Positions 40,537 to 49,801 of a DNA stretch of 64,000 nt are shown here, in pieces. Both the position numbers and the translations under genes were made by a program. Source of the DNA: Verrucomicrobiota bacterium (GTDB taxonomy: Bacteria > Verrucomicrobiota > Verrucomicrobiia > Limisphaerales > JAFGQR01); NCBI GenBank assembly GCA_016935555.1, contig JAFGQR010000019.1, positions 1-64,000 of the forward strand, given 5' to 3'. Positions within the stretch are counted from its first letter, which is position 1. Each line of letters starts with the position of its first letter. Under the pieces are notes generated by a model that was not told the origin of the DNA, ran no database searches, and saw only the letters and a program-made list of their open reading frames with translations.

Positions 40537-41490
40537 ATGGAGGCCAACCGGCGAATCGAGGAGGCGGCGGCGACGTATGAGCGTCTGACGGCGAACATTG
40601 AGAAGGTGATGCAGGGTCAGGCGGGGACGGTGCGCCGGATGATGGCGGCGCTGGCGACAGGGGGTCATGTGTTGCTGGAGGATTATCCGGGGACGGGGAA
40701 GACGACGCTGGCCAAGGCGCTGGCCCGCTCGATCGATGCGCGCTTCACGCGCGTTCAATTCACGCCGGACCTGTTGCCGTCGGACATCCTGGGAGTGTCC
40801 GTGTTCGACCAGCGGCAGCAGTCGTTCCGTTTCCACGAGGGCCCGATCTTCACCAACATTCTGCTGGCCGACGAGATCAACCGGGCGTCGCCGCGGACGC
40901 AATCGGCGTTGCTGGAAGCGATGGGCGAGCGGCAGGTGAGTGTGGACGGGGAGAACCGCCGTTTGGCGGAGTTGTTTTTCGTGATGGCGACGCAGAACCC
41001 GGTGGAATTTCGGGGGACGTATCCGTTGCCGGAGGCGCAGCTGGACCGGTTTGCGATGCAGTTGTCGCTGGGGTATGTGCAGCCGGACGAGGAAGTGACG
41101 ATTCTCACGATGCAGGCGCGGACGCATCCGCTGGATCATCTGGAGCCGTGCGCGTCGCTGGCGGAAGTGCTGGCGTTGCGGCAGGCGGTCCAGGAGGTGC
41201 GGATCAGCGACGAGTTGAAGCGTTACGTTGTGGACCTGGTGGGGGCGACTCGCGGCGCGGCGGGGGTGCAGCTGGGGGCCAGCCCGCGCGCGTCCCTCGC
41301 GCTGGCGAGGGCCGCCCAGGCCCTGGCCCTGTTCGACGGCCTTGAATTTGTCACCCCCGACCAGATCCGGGAGCTGGCGGTGCCGGTGATCGCCCACCGG
41401 CTGGTCATGGAACCGCAGGCGCGTTTTTCGGGCGTGACGGCCCGGGGCGTGGTGGCGGAAGTGGCGAGGAAAGTGCCGGTGCCGGTGTGA
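40537..41490 (+). CDS. MoxR-family AAA+ ATPase
   Basis: A 317-residue AAA+ chaperone-like ATPase. Walker A is EDYPGTGKTTLAKAL, Walker B is LLADEINRA, sensor 1 is MATQNPVEFRGTYPLPEAQLDRF and the C-terminal helical lid carries LGASPRASLALARAAQ. MoxR proteins work with DUF58/von Willebrand-type partners in assembling or maturing envelope or enzyme complexes. The start MEANRRIEEA is chosen; upstream in-frame sequence is Gly-rich and unrelated. The DUF58 gene follows after 96 bases in the same direction, the standard moxR-DUF58 arrangement. Confidence 0.94.
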   Translation: MEANRRIEEAAATYERLTANIEKVMQGQAGTVRRMMAALATGGHVLLEDYPGTGKTTLAKALARSIDARFTRVQFTPDLLPSDILGVSVFDQRQQSFRFHEGPIFTNILLADEINRASPRTQSALLEAMGERQVSVDGENRRLAELFFVMATQNPVEFRGTYPLPEAQLDRFAMQLSLGYVQPDEEVTILTMQARTHPLDHLEPCASLAEVLALRQAVQEVRISDELKRYVVDLVGATRGAAGVQLGASPRASLALARAAQALALFDGLEFVTPDQIRELAVPVIAHRLVMEPQARFSGVTARGVVAEVARKVPVPV

Positions 41491-41586
41491 GGGGGGGGCG
41501 GGGTGCCGGGGTGCCGGCTGGCCGGCGAGGCGGCTTGAGGGCACCGGTTTGCCGACTCCCGATCCTGCCGGGTTCGAGGTGCTGAC

Positions 41587-42933
41587 ATGATGCTGGTGCG
41601 CCGCGTGGTGTATTTTGTGTATCGGGGCCTGTCCGGGGTCCGCGACGAGGGGCCGCGGCGGTTGACGCGGGCGGGCTTGGGGGTGTTGGGGGGGATGGGG
41701 GTGAGCGGTCTGCTGAGCCTGAACATTGCCGGCAGCCTGTCCTACCAGATTTTCGTCGTGCTGGGGTGTCTGCTGGGAACGGCGGCGGTCGCCGCGCGGT
41801 GTTACCGGATGAGGTTTGCGGCGGAGCGCCAGCTGCCGCGGCTGGGCACGGTCGGCGAGCCGCTGGCCTACACGGTGGTGGTCTGGAATCGGACGGCGCG
41901 ACGGCAGGCGGACCTGGTGCTGTTGGAGAACCTGGAGGATCCGCGTCCGCGGTTCGAGGAGTATGTGGCGGTGCAGCGTGCCGAGGAAAAGCGGACGCGC
42001 TCGTTTCGTGTGAGCCGGCGGGCGCGCCGGCAGGGGTTTGAGCTGGCGCGGATACGGGAGGCAGCGGTTCCGGAGCTGGCGCCCGGGGTTCCGACGGAGG
42101 TGCGGATGGAATTGGTTCCGTTGAGGCGGGGTTGTTTGCGGTTTGCCGGGGTGACGCTGGCGCGGCCGGATCCTTTGGGGCTGGTGAGGGGGTATGCGGG
42201 GTTGGGGTTGGCGCAGTCGCTGCTGGTGTTGCCGAGACGCTACGAGCTGCCGCCTCTGGCGTTGCCGGGCCAGCGGAGGTACCAGCAGGGCGGGGTGGCC
42301 CTGGCGGCGTCGGTGGGCGAGTCGGAGGAGTTTGTGGCGTTGCGCGACTATCGGCCGGGGGACCCGCTGCGTCACATCCACTGGCGCAGCTGGGCGAAGG
42401 CCGGGCAACCGATCGTGAAGGAGTTCGAGGACGAGTTTTTCGTCCGGCACGCGTTGTTTTTGGACACGTTCACGGACGAGCCGCAGAGCGAGTTGTTTGA
42501 GGAGGCGGTATCGGTGGCGGCGTCGTTTGCGTGCACGCTACAGACCCAGGAGTCGCTGTTGGACCTGCTGTTGGTGGGGGCGGAGGCGTATTGTTTCACG
42601 AGCGGGCGGGGGGTGGCGCACACGGAGCAGATGCTGGAGGTGCTGGCGTCGGTGCGTCCGTGTCGGGAGCGGGCGTTTGGGACTTTGGAGCAACTGGTGT
42701 TGAGCCACCTGAGCGTGGTGAGCGGATGCATTGGGGTGCTGATCGGTTGGGATGCCGCCCGGGAGCGATTCATCCGGCGGCTTCGGGATTTTGGGGTGCC
42801 GCTGCTGGTGCTGGTGGTCACCGAGTCCGGGAGCGGGCGGGCGCCGGGCATGGCGCTGCCTCCCGAGGAGCCGGGCCGGTTCCACGTGCTGGAGGTGGGA
42901 AAGGTCCGGGAAGGCTTGGCCCGATTGCAGTGA
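41587..42933 (+). CDS. DUF58-domain protein (MoxR partner)
   Basis: A 448-residue membrane-anchored protein. Two N-terminal helices (about 28-72: GLGVLGGMGVSGLLSLNIAG, SYQIFVVLGCLLGTAAVA) are followed by a beta-sandwich (about 80-215) and the DUF58 core with SEEFVALRDYRPGDPLRHIHWRSWAKAGQPIVKEFE near 235-280, its hallmark motif. The last part resembles a von Willebrand A fold (HALFLDTFTDEP). It pairs with the upstream MoxR ATPase. No transglutaminase gene follows, in contrast to many such clusters; the next gene is convergent. Confidence 0.9.
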   Translation: MMLVRRVVYFVYRGLSGVRDEGPRRLTRAGLGVLGGMGVSGLLSLNIAGSLSYQIFVVLGCLLGTAAVAARCYRMRFAAERQLPRLGTVGEPLAYTVVVWNRTARRQADLVLLENLEDPRPRFEEYVAVQRAEEKRTRSFRVSRRARRQGFELARIREAAVPELAPGVPTEVRMELVPLRRGCLRFAGVTLARPDPLGLVRGYAGLGLAQSLLVLPRRYELPPLALPGQRRYQQGGVALAASVGESEEFVALRDYRPGDPLRHIHWRSWAKAGQPIVKEFEDEFFVRHALFLDTFTDEPQSELFEEAVSVAASFACTLQTQESLLDLLLVGAEAYCFTSGRGVAHTEQMLEVLASVRPCRERAFGTLEQLVLSHLSVVSGCIGVLIGWDAARERFIRRLRDFGVPLLVLVVTESGSGRAPGMALPPEEPGRFHVLEVGKVREGLARLQ

Positions 42934-42981
42934 GGCTCGAGGGCAACGGGTTCGCGGGGCCGCACTGCGGAGCGGCGGCGG

Positions 42982-43632
42982 TCAGCGGGTTCCGAGCAAC
43001 AAGGCGCCCAGTTCCTCGTAGGTTCGGACAATGTGCGGCGCGGGCCGCAGTTCCGAGGCGGGGTGGGTGTTGGTGATGGCGACCACCTGCATGCCGGCGG
43101 CCAAGCCCGCGGCCACCCCCGGCTTCGAATCCTCGATCACGACGCAATCCCCCGGAGGCACGTCCAGGAGTCGCGCGGCGCGCAGGAAGATGTCGGGGGC
43201 GGGCTTGCCGTGCACGACCTCGCCGGAACTCACGATGACCCGGAAGCGCCGCCGCAGGTCTTTCAAGGCGAGGACGGCGTCGATCACGGCGCGTTCGGAG
43301 CCGGAGGCGACGGCCAAGGGCCAGCGGGCGGCGAGCGGCTCGAGCAGTTCCGGCAATCCGCGGAAGATGGGTGCGGCGCGGCGGACCAGTTGGATGACGC
43401 GTTGGCGTTTGAGGGCGAGCAGTTCCTCGAGGGATTGGGCGGGGCGATGTCGGCCGACGAAATCCTGCCACAACACGTGGTCGGAGCGGCCCACGTAATC
43501 GGCGAATCGGAGGCCTTCGGGAAACCCGTATCCGAGGCTGCGCAACACGTCGACAAAGGCGCGTTCGTGGACGGGCTCGCTGTCCACGATCACGCCGTCC
43601 ATGTCGAAGATGACGGCGCGGAAGGGGTTCAA
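42982..43632 (-). CDS. HAD-superfamily phosphatase (beta-phosphoglucomutase-like)
   Basis: A 216-residue HAD hydrolase with motif I VIFDMDGVIVDSEP (nucleophile Asp 10 and acid Asp 12), motif II ASGSERA, the motif III Lys in GKPAPDIFLRAA and motif IV VIEDSKPGVAAG. The helical cap (about 15-80) is of the beta-phosphoglucomutase kind. The substrate is probably a sugar phosphate. It starts 7 bases after the fucosidase stop on the same strand, so the two form a small sugar-processing unit. Confidence 0.92.
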   Translation of the reverse strand: MNPFRAVIFDMDGVIVDSEPVHERAFVDVLRSLGYGFPEGLRFADYVGRSDHVLWQDFVGRHRPAQSLEELLALKRQRVIQLVRRAAPIFRGLPELLEPLAARWPLAVASGSERAVIDAVLALKDLRRRFRVIVSSGEVVHGKPAPDIFLRAARLLDVPPGDCVVIEDSKPGVAAGLAAGMQVVAITNTHPASELRPAPHIVRTYEELGALLLGTR

Positions 43633-43639
43633 GGCTCGG

Positions 43640-45427
43640 CTAGTCGGCCGGCGTGAAGGTGATGCGCCGCAGGTTCACCACGGCCATGCCGGGTTTGGTC
43701 TTGGCCTTGAGGGTCACGGTCGTCGGCCCGGTCTGATCGAGCGTGAGGGTTCCGGCCGGGCGCGTCTGGAAGTCCCCCCAGCCGCCCGTGGCGACGATCG
43801 TTACCGAACCGTCGCGGTTGCCGACGGTCAGGACGCATTCGCTGCCTGCGGAGCCGGGTTCGCACGCGGAGGTCATCTCCACCTTGTAGGTGCCGGTCCG
43901 GGTGAGCCGGACGGCCCACTGCACGGAGTCGTGCGCATCGGTCCAGTAACCGATGTTCGGGATGCCATCGGCCTTGGTTTCGAGCCTGAGGGTTCGGCCC
44001 ACCAGCTCGGCGTCGGCGGCGTTGAGCACGAGGGTGCCGTCGGGCGCCTGGGCGATCGCCGTCGACAGCACCTCGGGCTGCCCGTCGATTTCGAGCGCCA
44101 CCACCGCGGCGTGAACGTCAGGGGCAGTGGGCGGCACGGAGAGCGTGTAGCCCTGGGCGGTGGATTCACCCTGGAGCGGCGAGGCGCGATTCGCCAGGAG
44201 ATGGGCGCGGCGGACGCGGTTGGCGATGGGGACGACGAGCCGGCCGTCGGCGGGCCAGTCGAACACGTGGAGGTAGAGCTTGCCGGGCTTCTGGGTGCAC
44301 CGGCCGAAGGCGAGTTTTTTGAAGGGGCTGGCGGTGGTGCCGTAGATGGACTCGCCGTGGGTTTGCATCCAGGCACCCATGGCGGCCAGCCGCTCGATGC
44401 TGGGTCCGGGGAAGACGCCTTCGGCGGTGGGGCCGACATTGAGCAGGTAGTTGCCGCCCTTGCTGGCGCAATCGATCAGGTTCCGAATCAGGACTGTGGT
44501 CGATTTCCAGTGCTGATCATGCCGGTTGTAGCCCCAATGGTTGTTCATCGTCATGCACGATTCCCAGTCCACCCCGGGACCGAACCCCGTCGCCGGGATT
44601 TCCTGTTCCGGCGTGCCGTAATCGCCGACGCCCCGGCCGCGGTCCATGCCGGCCATGCCGGCGCGGCCTTTGCCGACGCGGTTGTTGACGAGGATGTCGG
44701 GCTGCAGGCTGCGGACGTAATTGTAGAGGTCGACGCCGCGCTCATGCGTCCACGGGCTTTCCCATTCGCCGTCGAACCACAGGATGCCGAGCGGCCCGTA
44801 GCCGGTGATCAGCTCCTTGAGCTGGCCTTTCATGAACGCAACGTAACGGTCCATGACCGGCGGCGTCGCCGGCGCCCGGTCGTTCCATTTCCGGCGCGTG
44901 CCCCAATCGGGGTGATGCCAGTCCATGATCGAATGGTAGAAACAGAGCTTGAGTCCGGCGTCTCGGCAGGCTTGCGCCAGTTCCTTGAGCGGGTCGCGGG
45001 GGAACGGCGTGCCCGTGATGCACCAATCCGTCAGCGCCGACCGCCACAGGCCGAAGCCGTCGTGGTGTTTGCTGGTGATCACCATGTATTTCATGCCGGC
45101 GTTCCGGGCGATGCGCACCCACTCCCGCGCGTCGAACCGGACGGGATTGAATTGCCGGGCGAACGCCTCGTATTCGCTGACGGGCATTTTCGTCTCCTCC
45201 ATGAACCACTCGCCGTAGTGGGTCTTGCCTTTCCACTCCCCCGCCGGCACCGCATACACCCCCCAATGGATGAACATCCCAAAGCGCGCCTCGCGAAACC
45301 ATGCCATGCGCGCGTCGCGCTCGGCGGGGGATTCGTGCCGGAAATCCGCGGGGGCGCTTGGCGCGGCGGCGGGGAGGAGCATCAGGCCGGTGAGCACCGG
45401 CAGCCATGGGGAGAGGATGGTTTTCAT
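43640..45427 (-). CDS. Secreted GH29 alpha-L-fucosidase
   Basis: A 595-residue protein with a signal peptide (MKTILSPWLPVLTGLMLLPAAAPSA). The GH29 barrel (about 30-370) has FGMFIHWGVYAVPAGEW, VITSKHHDGFGLW, DWHHPDWG and the nucleophile Asp in GILWFDGEWE, followed by NYLLNVGPTAEGVFP. The C-terminal part (about 390-595) contains beta-sandwich domains (TGTYKVEMTSAC, LTLDQTGPTTVTLK). It cleaves fucose from glycans such as fucoidan or algal polysaccharides. Two further start codons lie 6 and 9 bases upstream; the third Met gives the best signal peptide. It is followed at 7 bases by a HAD phosphatase gene. Confidence 0.93.
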   Translation of the reverse strand: MKTILSPWLPVLTGLMLLPAAAPSAPADFRHESPAERDARMAWFREARFGMFIHWGVYAVPAGEWKGKTHYGEWFMEETKMPVSEYEAFARQFNPVRFDAREWVRIARNAGMKYMVITSKHHDGFGLWRSALTDWCITGTPFPRDPLKELAQACRDAGLKLCFYHSIMDWHHPDWGTRRKWNDRAPATPPVMDRYVAFMKGQLKELITGYGPLGILWFDGEWESPWTHERGVDLYNYVRSLQPDILVNNRVGKGRAGMAGMDRGRGVGDYGTPEQEIPATGFGPGVDWESCMTMNNHWGYNRHDQHWKSTTVLIRNLIDCASKGGNYLLNVGPTAEGVFPGPSIERLAAMGAWMQTHGESIYGTTASPFKKLAFGRCTQKPGKLYLHVFDWPADGRLVVPIANRVRRAHLLANRASPLQGESTAQGYTLSVPPTAPDVHAAVVALEIDGQPEVLSTAIAQAPDGTLVLNAADAELVGRTLRLETKADGIPNIGYWTDAHDSVQWAVRLTRTGTYKVEMTSACEPGSAGSECVLTVGNRDGSVTIVATGGWGDFQTRPAGTLTLDQTGPTTVTLKAKTKPGMAVVNLRRITFTPAD

Positions 45428-45574
45428 AAGCATCACGTGACGGGCCGAGCTTCCTCAAACCGCGGCGCCGATGCAACTGAATCTTGCGCGCGCGGCTTCT
45501 GCGCGCGGAAAACCGCTTGCTTCCCGGTGCGGATGGTTGAACATGGGCATGCGGCGCGAGTTGCCCAAGCTGTT

Positions 45575-46735
45575 ATGCGGACCCCAATCATCACGACGGA
45601 ATTCGCCCCTGCGGAGCGAGTGCCCATTGAGATCGTGCATCGCCAGGCGGCCAGCCTTGCCGAGTCCAAGTACACGATCCAGGTCTTGCATTCGGTGTTG
45701 AATTTCGTGTTCATCCTCAATCCGCAGCGGCAGATTGTGTTTGCCAGCCGCAACTGGGAGCGGCTTCTGCCCGGCAAGGCGCCGGCGGACCTGCTGGGGC
45801 AGCGGCCGGGCGAAGTCCTCGGCTGCGTGCACTCGACCGAGCACCCCGGCGGCTGCGGCACCTCGGCGTTCTGCCAGGAATGCGGCGCGGTGAAAGCGAT
45901 TCTCGCCAGCCTGGCGGGCAAGTCCGCCGTCCACGAGTGCCGTCTGACACGCCTCGTGGATTGCCGCGAACAGGCCCTGGACCTGCTGGTCTATGGCAGC
46001 CCCTTCCCAGTCGACGGCGAAACCTACTGCCTGCTCACCGTGCTCGACATCAGCCACGAAAACCGGCGGCGCGCGCTGGAGCGGATTTTTTTTCACGACG
46101 TCCTCAATGCCTCGGGTGGCCTGGAGGCGCTTGCCGGGATGCTGCAGGAATCCGTGCCCGAAGCGCTCCGGGAGGACATGGCCGTGTTGCAGGACGGCCT
46201 GCACGACCTGCACGAACAGGTCCAAACCCAACGCGATCTCGCCGCCGCGGAACACCACGAACTGAAGATCGCGCCCGTGGTTTTCGATCCCGGCACCCTG
46301 CTGCGCGAGGTGGTCGGCCTCTACCGGAAGCATCTCGCGGCGCAACACCGGCACCTGCAGCTGGCCGGCAGCCTCGAGGGGCTTGCGTTGACCAGCGATC
46401 CTGATCTCCTGCGGCGCATCCTGGGCAACCTCGTCAAGAACGCGCTCGAAGCGGCCCGGGCCGGGCAGACGGTCACGGTGGGCGGTGAGGATGCGGGCCA
46501 CAGCATCCGGTTGTGGGTGCACAATCCGGGCTACATGCCCAAGGCGGTGCAACTCCAGGTGTTCAGCCGGTCCTTTTCCACCAAGGGCCTCGGACGCGGC
46601 CTCGGCACCTACAGCGTCCGGCTCCTCACCGAGCGTTATCTCAAGGGCCGCGCGAGTTTCACCACGGACCCCGAACACGGCACCACCTTTTCCATCACGC
46701 TGCCCAAAACCGGGCCCGAACCCTCGGCGTCTTGA
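45575..46735 (+). CDS. PAS-domain sensor histidine kinase with a cysteine array
   Basis: A 386-residue cytoplasmic kinase. A PAS domain (about 35-160) contains GCVHSTEHPGGCGTSAF followed by CQECGAV: four cysteines within about 25 residues, plus later Cys in ECRLTRLVDCRE. The phospho-His region is not the usual HE/HD box; FFHDVLNASGGLEALAGML is the best candidate near residue 172. The HATPase (about 275-380) has NLVKNALEAA, VHNPG (instead of DxGxG) and KGLGRGLGTYSVRLL. The ATP-lid Gly residues are present, so it is probably active. The start at MRTPIITTEF is chosen; the frame is open for kilobases upstream only as antisense to the fucosidase. The signal could be redox state or a metal, inferred from the cysteines. 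Confidence 0.87.
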   Translation: MRTPIITTEFAPAERVPIEIVHRQAASLAESKYTIQVLHSVLNFVFILNPQRQIVFASRNWERLLPGKAPADLLGQRPGEVLGCVHSTEHPGGCGTSAFCQECGAVKAILASLAGKSAVHECRLTRLVDCREQALDLLVYGSPFPVDGETYCLLTVLDISHENRRRALERIFFHDVLNASGGLEALAGMLQESVPEALREDMAVLQDGLHDLHEQVQTQRDLAAAEHHELKIAPVVFDPGTLLREVVGLYRKHLAAQHRHLQLAGSLEGLALTSDPDLLRRILGNLVKNALEAARAGQTVTVGGEDAGHSIRLWVHNPGYMPKAVQLQVFSRSFSTKGLGRGLGTYSVRLLTERYLKGRASFTTDPEHGTTFSITLPKTGPEPSAS

Positions 46736-46856
46736 GCATCGAACGTCAAGCGCTCCCAATGCCCCGCGCAACGCGCAGCGCTCCAGCGGCGGGCCCAGGC
46801 TCGTCACCGGCCCGGTCCGGCCCCGCGCGGTCCGCAGCGCGCCCCGGGATGCGACC

Positions 46857-47405
46857 ATGAAGATGCGGCCGGCCCATGCGCTGCGGCGGACGATTGCCAG
46901 CGTCCTGACGGGGGCGGCCCTGGCCGGGTGCGCCTCGCCGCCCACGCCGCTGGTCACGGATCCCGTCGGCCCTCTCGGCTCCGCCAGCGTCCGTTTCTGG
47001 AATCAGCCTGTGGGGATGCTTGTGGTCCACACGGACAAGGAAACGGTCGACGACGGCGGCATTCTCTACAGCTCGAACACCTCCTACCGCATCACCACCC
47101 CGGACGGCCGCAAGGTCAGATCCGTCGGGAACCGTGCCGGCCGCTCGGACGGCACGCCCGCCACCGTGATGCTTCCCGAAGGTCAATACCGCGTGCACGC
47201 CCTTGCCGAGGGCAAAGGCTGGGTCACCGTCCCCGTCCTCATCCGCCCCAACCGTCTCACCGTCGTCAACCTCGAAATCCAGGGGCTGCCCGAAGCCGCC
47301 GCGCTTCCCGAATCCGAGCGCGTGCGTCTTCCTGACGGGCGGGTGATCGGGCGGCGGGCCCCGGCGATGCCGGCGCAGTCCACAGGCTCCAACCCGGCCC
47401 GGTGA
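46857..47405 (+). CDS. Putative lipoprotein
   Basis: A 182-residue protein with a lipobox: MKMRPAHALRRTIASVLTGA then ALAGCASPPTP, with the lipidated Cys near residue 25. The mature part is beta-rich (SVRFWNQPVGMLVV, DGGILYSSNTSYRITTPDGRKV, ATVMLPEGQYRVHALAEGKG, TVVNLEIQG), like a small Ig-type or surface domain; no family recognised. Its C-terminus is Pro/Arg-rich and ends in PAQSTGSNPAR. It follows the PAS kinase by 121 bases on the same strand. Lipoproteins next to a kinase can be envelope stress sensors, but there is no direct evidence here. Confidence 0.75.
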   Translation: MKMRPAHALRRTIASVLTGAALAGCASPPTPLVTDPVGPLGSASVRFWNQPVGMLVVHTDKETVDDGGILYSSNTSYRITTPDGRKVRSVGNRAGRSDGTPATVMLPEGQYRVHALAEGKGWVTVPVLIRPNRLTVVNLEIQGLPEAAALPESERVRLPDGRVIGRRAPAMPAQSTGSNPAR

Positions 47406-47554
47406 GGTTGGGTGCAGGGTTGTCTTCGCCGCCACCCGTGAGCCGGGGGCGCGGGGTTGCGCCGCGCCGCGCGAAACCGCAGGGCACCGCGCCACGACGG
47501 GAGATGGGAAAGACGGCGTTTGCCATGGGGTGGCGGGGCGGATAACCTCGGCGC

Positions 47555-48439
47555 GTGATCACATCGGATATGAACCGTCTGAAGACGCCGCCGGCGGCGC
47601 TGGCCGGCGCGGTGGCGGCTGCGCGGGCCGCCGGCCGATTGATGCGGACCCACCTGGGCTCAGTCAAGCGGGTCAAGGAGGCCAGCCAGCACGACGTCAA
47701 GCTCGAGTTGGACGTCCGCTGCCAGTACACCATCGAAAGCCTCCTGCGGCGCGCCTTTCCGGGAATCTCCATCCTGGGCGAGGAAGGCGCGGTGGGCGAT
47801 GCGGCGTCGGAACACCGGTGGGTGGTGGACCCGATTGACGGGACGGTGAATTTCACCTACGGGATTCCCCACGCGTGTGTTTCGATCGCGCTGCAAACGA
47901 GGGTGCCGTTCGACGATTCGACGTTGCATGACGGGGCGCCGCGTGCCCGGCCCCGGCGCGCGCGGGCCGGGTTGCGGGGGAGTGGGGGTGGGGCGGGGTA
48001 TCGCACGGTGGTGGGCGTGGTTTACGACCCGTTCTGCGACGAGCTGTGGACGGCGGTGCGGGGGCATTCGGCGCGGTTGAACGGGCGCCCGATCCGTGTC
48101 AGTGCGAAGACGCGCCTGGCGGAGGCGATCGTGTCGGTGGGATTTGCAAAGGAGAAGATTGCGGTGGTGAGGATGCTGGCGACGTTGAACCGGCTGGCGC
48201 ACCGGGTGCGCAAGATTCGGATCATGGGTTCGGCGGCGCTGGCGCTGACGTATATTGCCACCGGCCGCATGGACGGCTATGTCGAATACGGGCTGCGGCT
48301 GTGGGACATCGCGGCCGGGGGGTTGATCATCGAGTGTGCCGGGGGCCAGTTCTGGTGCGAGCCGGTGTTGGGCAGGGAGCGCTATCGGATTCTGGCATCG
48401 AACGGCGCCTTGGAGGGCCGGTTGCGGCCTTATGCTTGA
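47555..48439 (+). CDS. Inositol monophosphatase-family phosphatase
   Basis: A 294-residue Mg-dependent phosphatase of the IMPase/CysQ/FBPase family. Metal-binding signatures: GEEGAV, HRWVVDPIDGTVNFTYGIP and LRLWDIAAGGLIIECAGGQ. An unusual Arg/Gly-rich insertion (about 120-150, PRARPRRARAGLRGSGGG) interrupts the region between the two halves and is not part of the normal fold; its codon use is simple and repetitive. Start is GTG 47555 or ATG 47570; I cannot decide. Substrate could be inositol phosphate, PAP or a sugar phosphate. The gene is convergent with the NtrC-type regulator that follows. Confidence 0.88.
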   Translation: MITSDMNRLKTPPAALAGAVAAARAAGRLMRTHLGSVKRVKEASQHDVKLELDVRCQYTIESLLRRAFPGISILGEEGAVGDAASEHRWVVDPIDGTVNFTYGIPHACVSIALQTRVPFDDSTLHDGAPRARPRRARAGLRGSGGGAGYRTVVGVVYDPFCDELWTAVRGHSARLNGRPIRVSAKTRLAEAIVSVGFAKEKIAVVRMLATLNRLAHRVRKIRIMGSAALALTYIATGRMDGYVEYGLRLWDIAAGGLIIECAGGQFWCEPVLGRERYRILASNGALEGRLRPYA

Positions 48440-48457
48440 GGGTGGGGTGTCAAGGGA

Positions 48458-49801
48458 TCAGGCGGCGATGGAGTAGGCCTTGATTTTGTTGTAGAGGGTC
48501 TGGCGCCCGATGCCGAGGCGTTTGGAGGCTGCGAGCTTGTTGCCGCCGGTTTCCTGGAGGATTTCCACGATCTTGTTCCGCTCCATGGCTTCCATCAGCG
48601 TCAGATTCGATTCCGGATTGGCGGCGGCCATGTCGGGGTCGGTGATCGAAAGGTCGTCGACGTCCACGACCTTGTCGTCCGCCATGAGGACGGCGCGCTG
48701 GACTTCGTTCTGAAGCTGGCGGACGTTGCCAGGCCAGTCGTGTCTGCGCAGGCGCTCGGCCGCCTCGGGCGTGAAGTCGGTCAGGGTGCGATCGGCCTGG
48801 GCGGCGTAACGTTTGAGGAAGGTGCGGGCCAGGGGCAGGATGTCCTCGCGGCGCTCGCGCAACGGGGGCAGGTAGATGGTGATGGCGCTAATGCGGTAGA
48901 AGAGATCCTCGCGCAGCTTGCCCTGCTTGAGGGCGTCTTCGACCCGCCGGTTGGTGGCGGCCAGGATGCGGCAGTCGGTCTTGTAGCTGCTACGGCCGCC
49001 GACGGGGCGGACTTCCTTTTCCTGGAGGACACGCAAAAGTTTGCTTTGGGTGTCGACGGGCATTTCGGAGATCTCGTCCAGGAGCAGGGTGCCGCCTTCG
49101 GCGAGGCGGAAGAGGCCCTCGCGGTCGCCCTGGGCGCCGGTAAACGCGCCGCGCACGGAGCCGAACAGTTCGCTTTCGATGAGTTCGCGGGGCAGGGCGG
49201 CGCAATTGATTTTGATGCAGGGCCCCTTGTTGCGCTGGCTCAACGCATGGACCAGGTCGGCCACCACTTCCTTGCCGGTGCCGCTCTCGCCGGTGATCAG
49301 GATCGAGACGTCGCTCGGCCCGACGCGTTCGATGGTGCGCAGGACCTGTTTCATGACGGGGCTTTGGAAGACGGGCGAGGCGCTGCCGCTCATGGTGGTG
49401 AGGGCCTGCCGGAGGCTGCTGGCCTGGCCGGTGAGCTGTTTGCGTTCGAGGGCTCGCTCCACAAGGTTCAGCAGACCCTGCTTGTTGATGGGCTTCTCCT
49501 GGAAATGGAACGCGCCGCGTTTGACGGCTTCAACGGCAGTCTCGTAGGAGGCGTGGCCGGTGAGGACGATGACTTCCGTTTCCGGCCATTGGCGTTTGAG
49601 CGCGGGGAGCAGGTCCAACCCGTCGGCGTCGGGGAGTTTGAGGTCCAGAAGGATCACGTCAGGTTCGGGCCCGGCGAATGCCTCCTTCAGGGCGCCCGAA
49701 TCGGCGGCTTCACTCACGGCATAGCTGCTCTGCTCGAGCAGCCATCGCAGGAATTGGCGGAGTTCCGCCTGATCGTCCACTACCAAAATACGATTCTTCA
49801 T
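48458..49801 (-). CDS. NtrC-type response regulator (sigma-54 activator)
   Basis: A 447-residue regulator. Receiver (about 1-115; ILVVDDQAEL, PDVILLDLKLPDADGLDL with the phospho-Asp, EKPINKQGLL); AAA+ sigma-54 interaction domain (about 140-370) with Walker A GESGTGKEV, the sigma-54-contact loop GAFTGA in FGSVRGAFTGAQGD, Walker B GTLLLDEISEM and Arg finger region LREDLFYRISAI; and an HTH (about 405-440) of the Fis type (NKLAASKRLGIGRQTLYNKIKAY). All are intact, so it should activate sigma-54 promoters. No kinase is adjacent; the PAS kinase at 45575 is the closest candidate partner. It diverges from the giant secreted-protein gene. Confidence 0.95.
   Translation of the reverse strand: MKNRILVVDDQAELRQFLRWLLEQSSYAVSEAADSGALKEAFAGPEPDVILLDLKLPDADGLDLLPALKRQWPETEVIVLTGHASYETAVEAVKRGAFHFQEKPINKQGLLNLVERALERKQLTGQASSLRQALTTMSGSASPVFQSPVMKQVLRTIERVGPSDVSILITGESGTGKEVVADLVHALSQRNKGPCIKINCAALPRELIESELFGSVRGAFTGAQGDREGLFRLAEGGTLLLDEISEMPVDTQSKLLRVLQEKEVRPVGGRSSYKTDCRILAATNRRVEDALKQGKLREDLFYRISAITIYLPPLRERREDILPLARTFLKRYAAQADRTLTDFTPEAAERLRRHDWPGNVRQLQNEVQRAVLMADDKVVDVDDLSITDPDMAAANPESNLTLMEAMERNKIVEILQETGGNKLAASKRLGIGRQTLYNKIKAYSIAA

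Noticed and set aside
43601-46735. One very long plus-strand gene ending in the PAS kinase
   Set aside because: Only the part from 45575 has kinase homology; the rest is antisense of the fucosidase and HAD genes.
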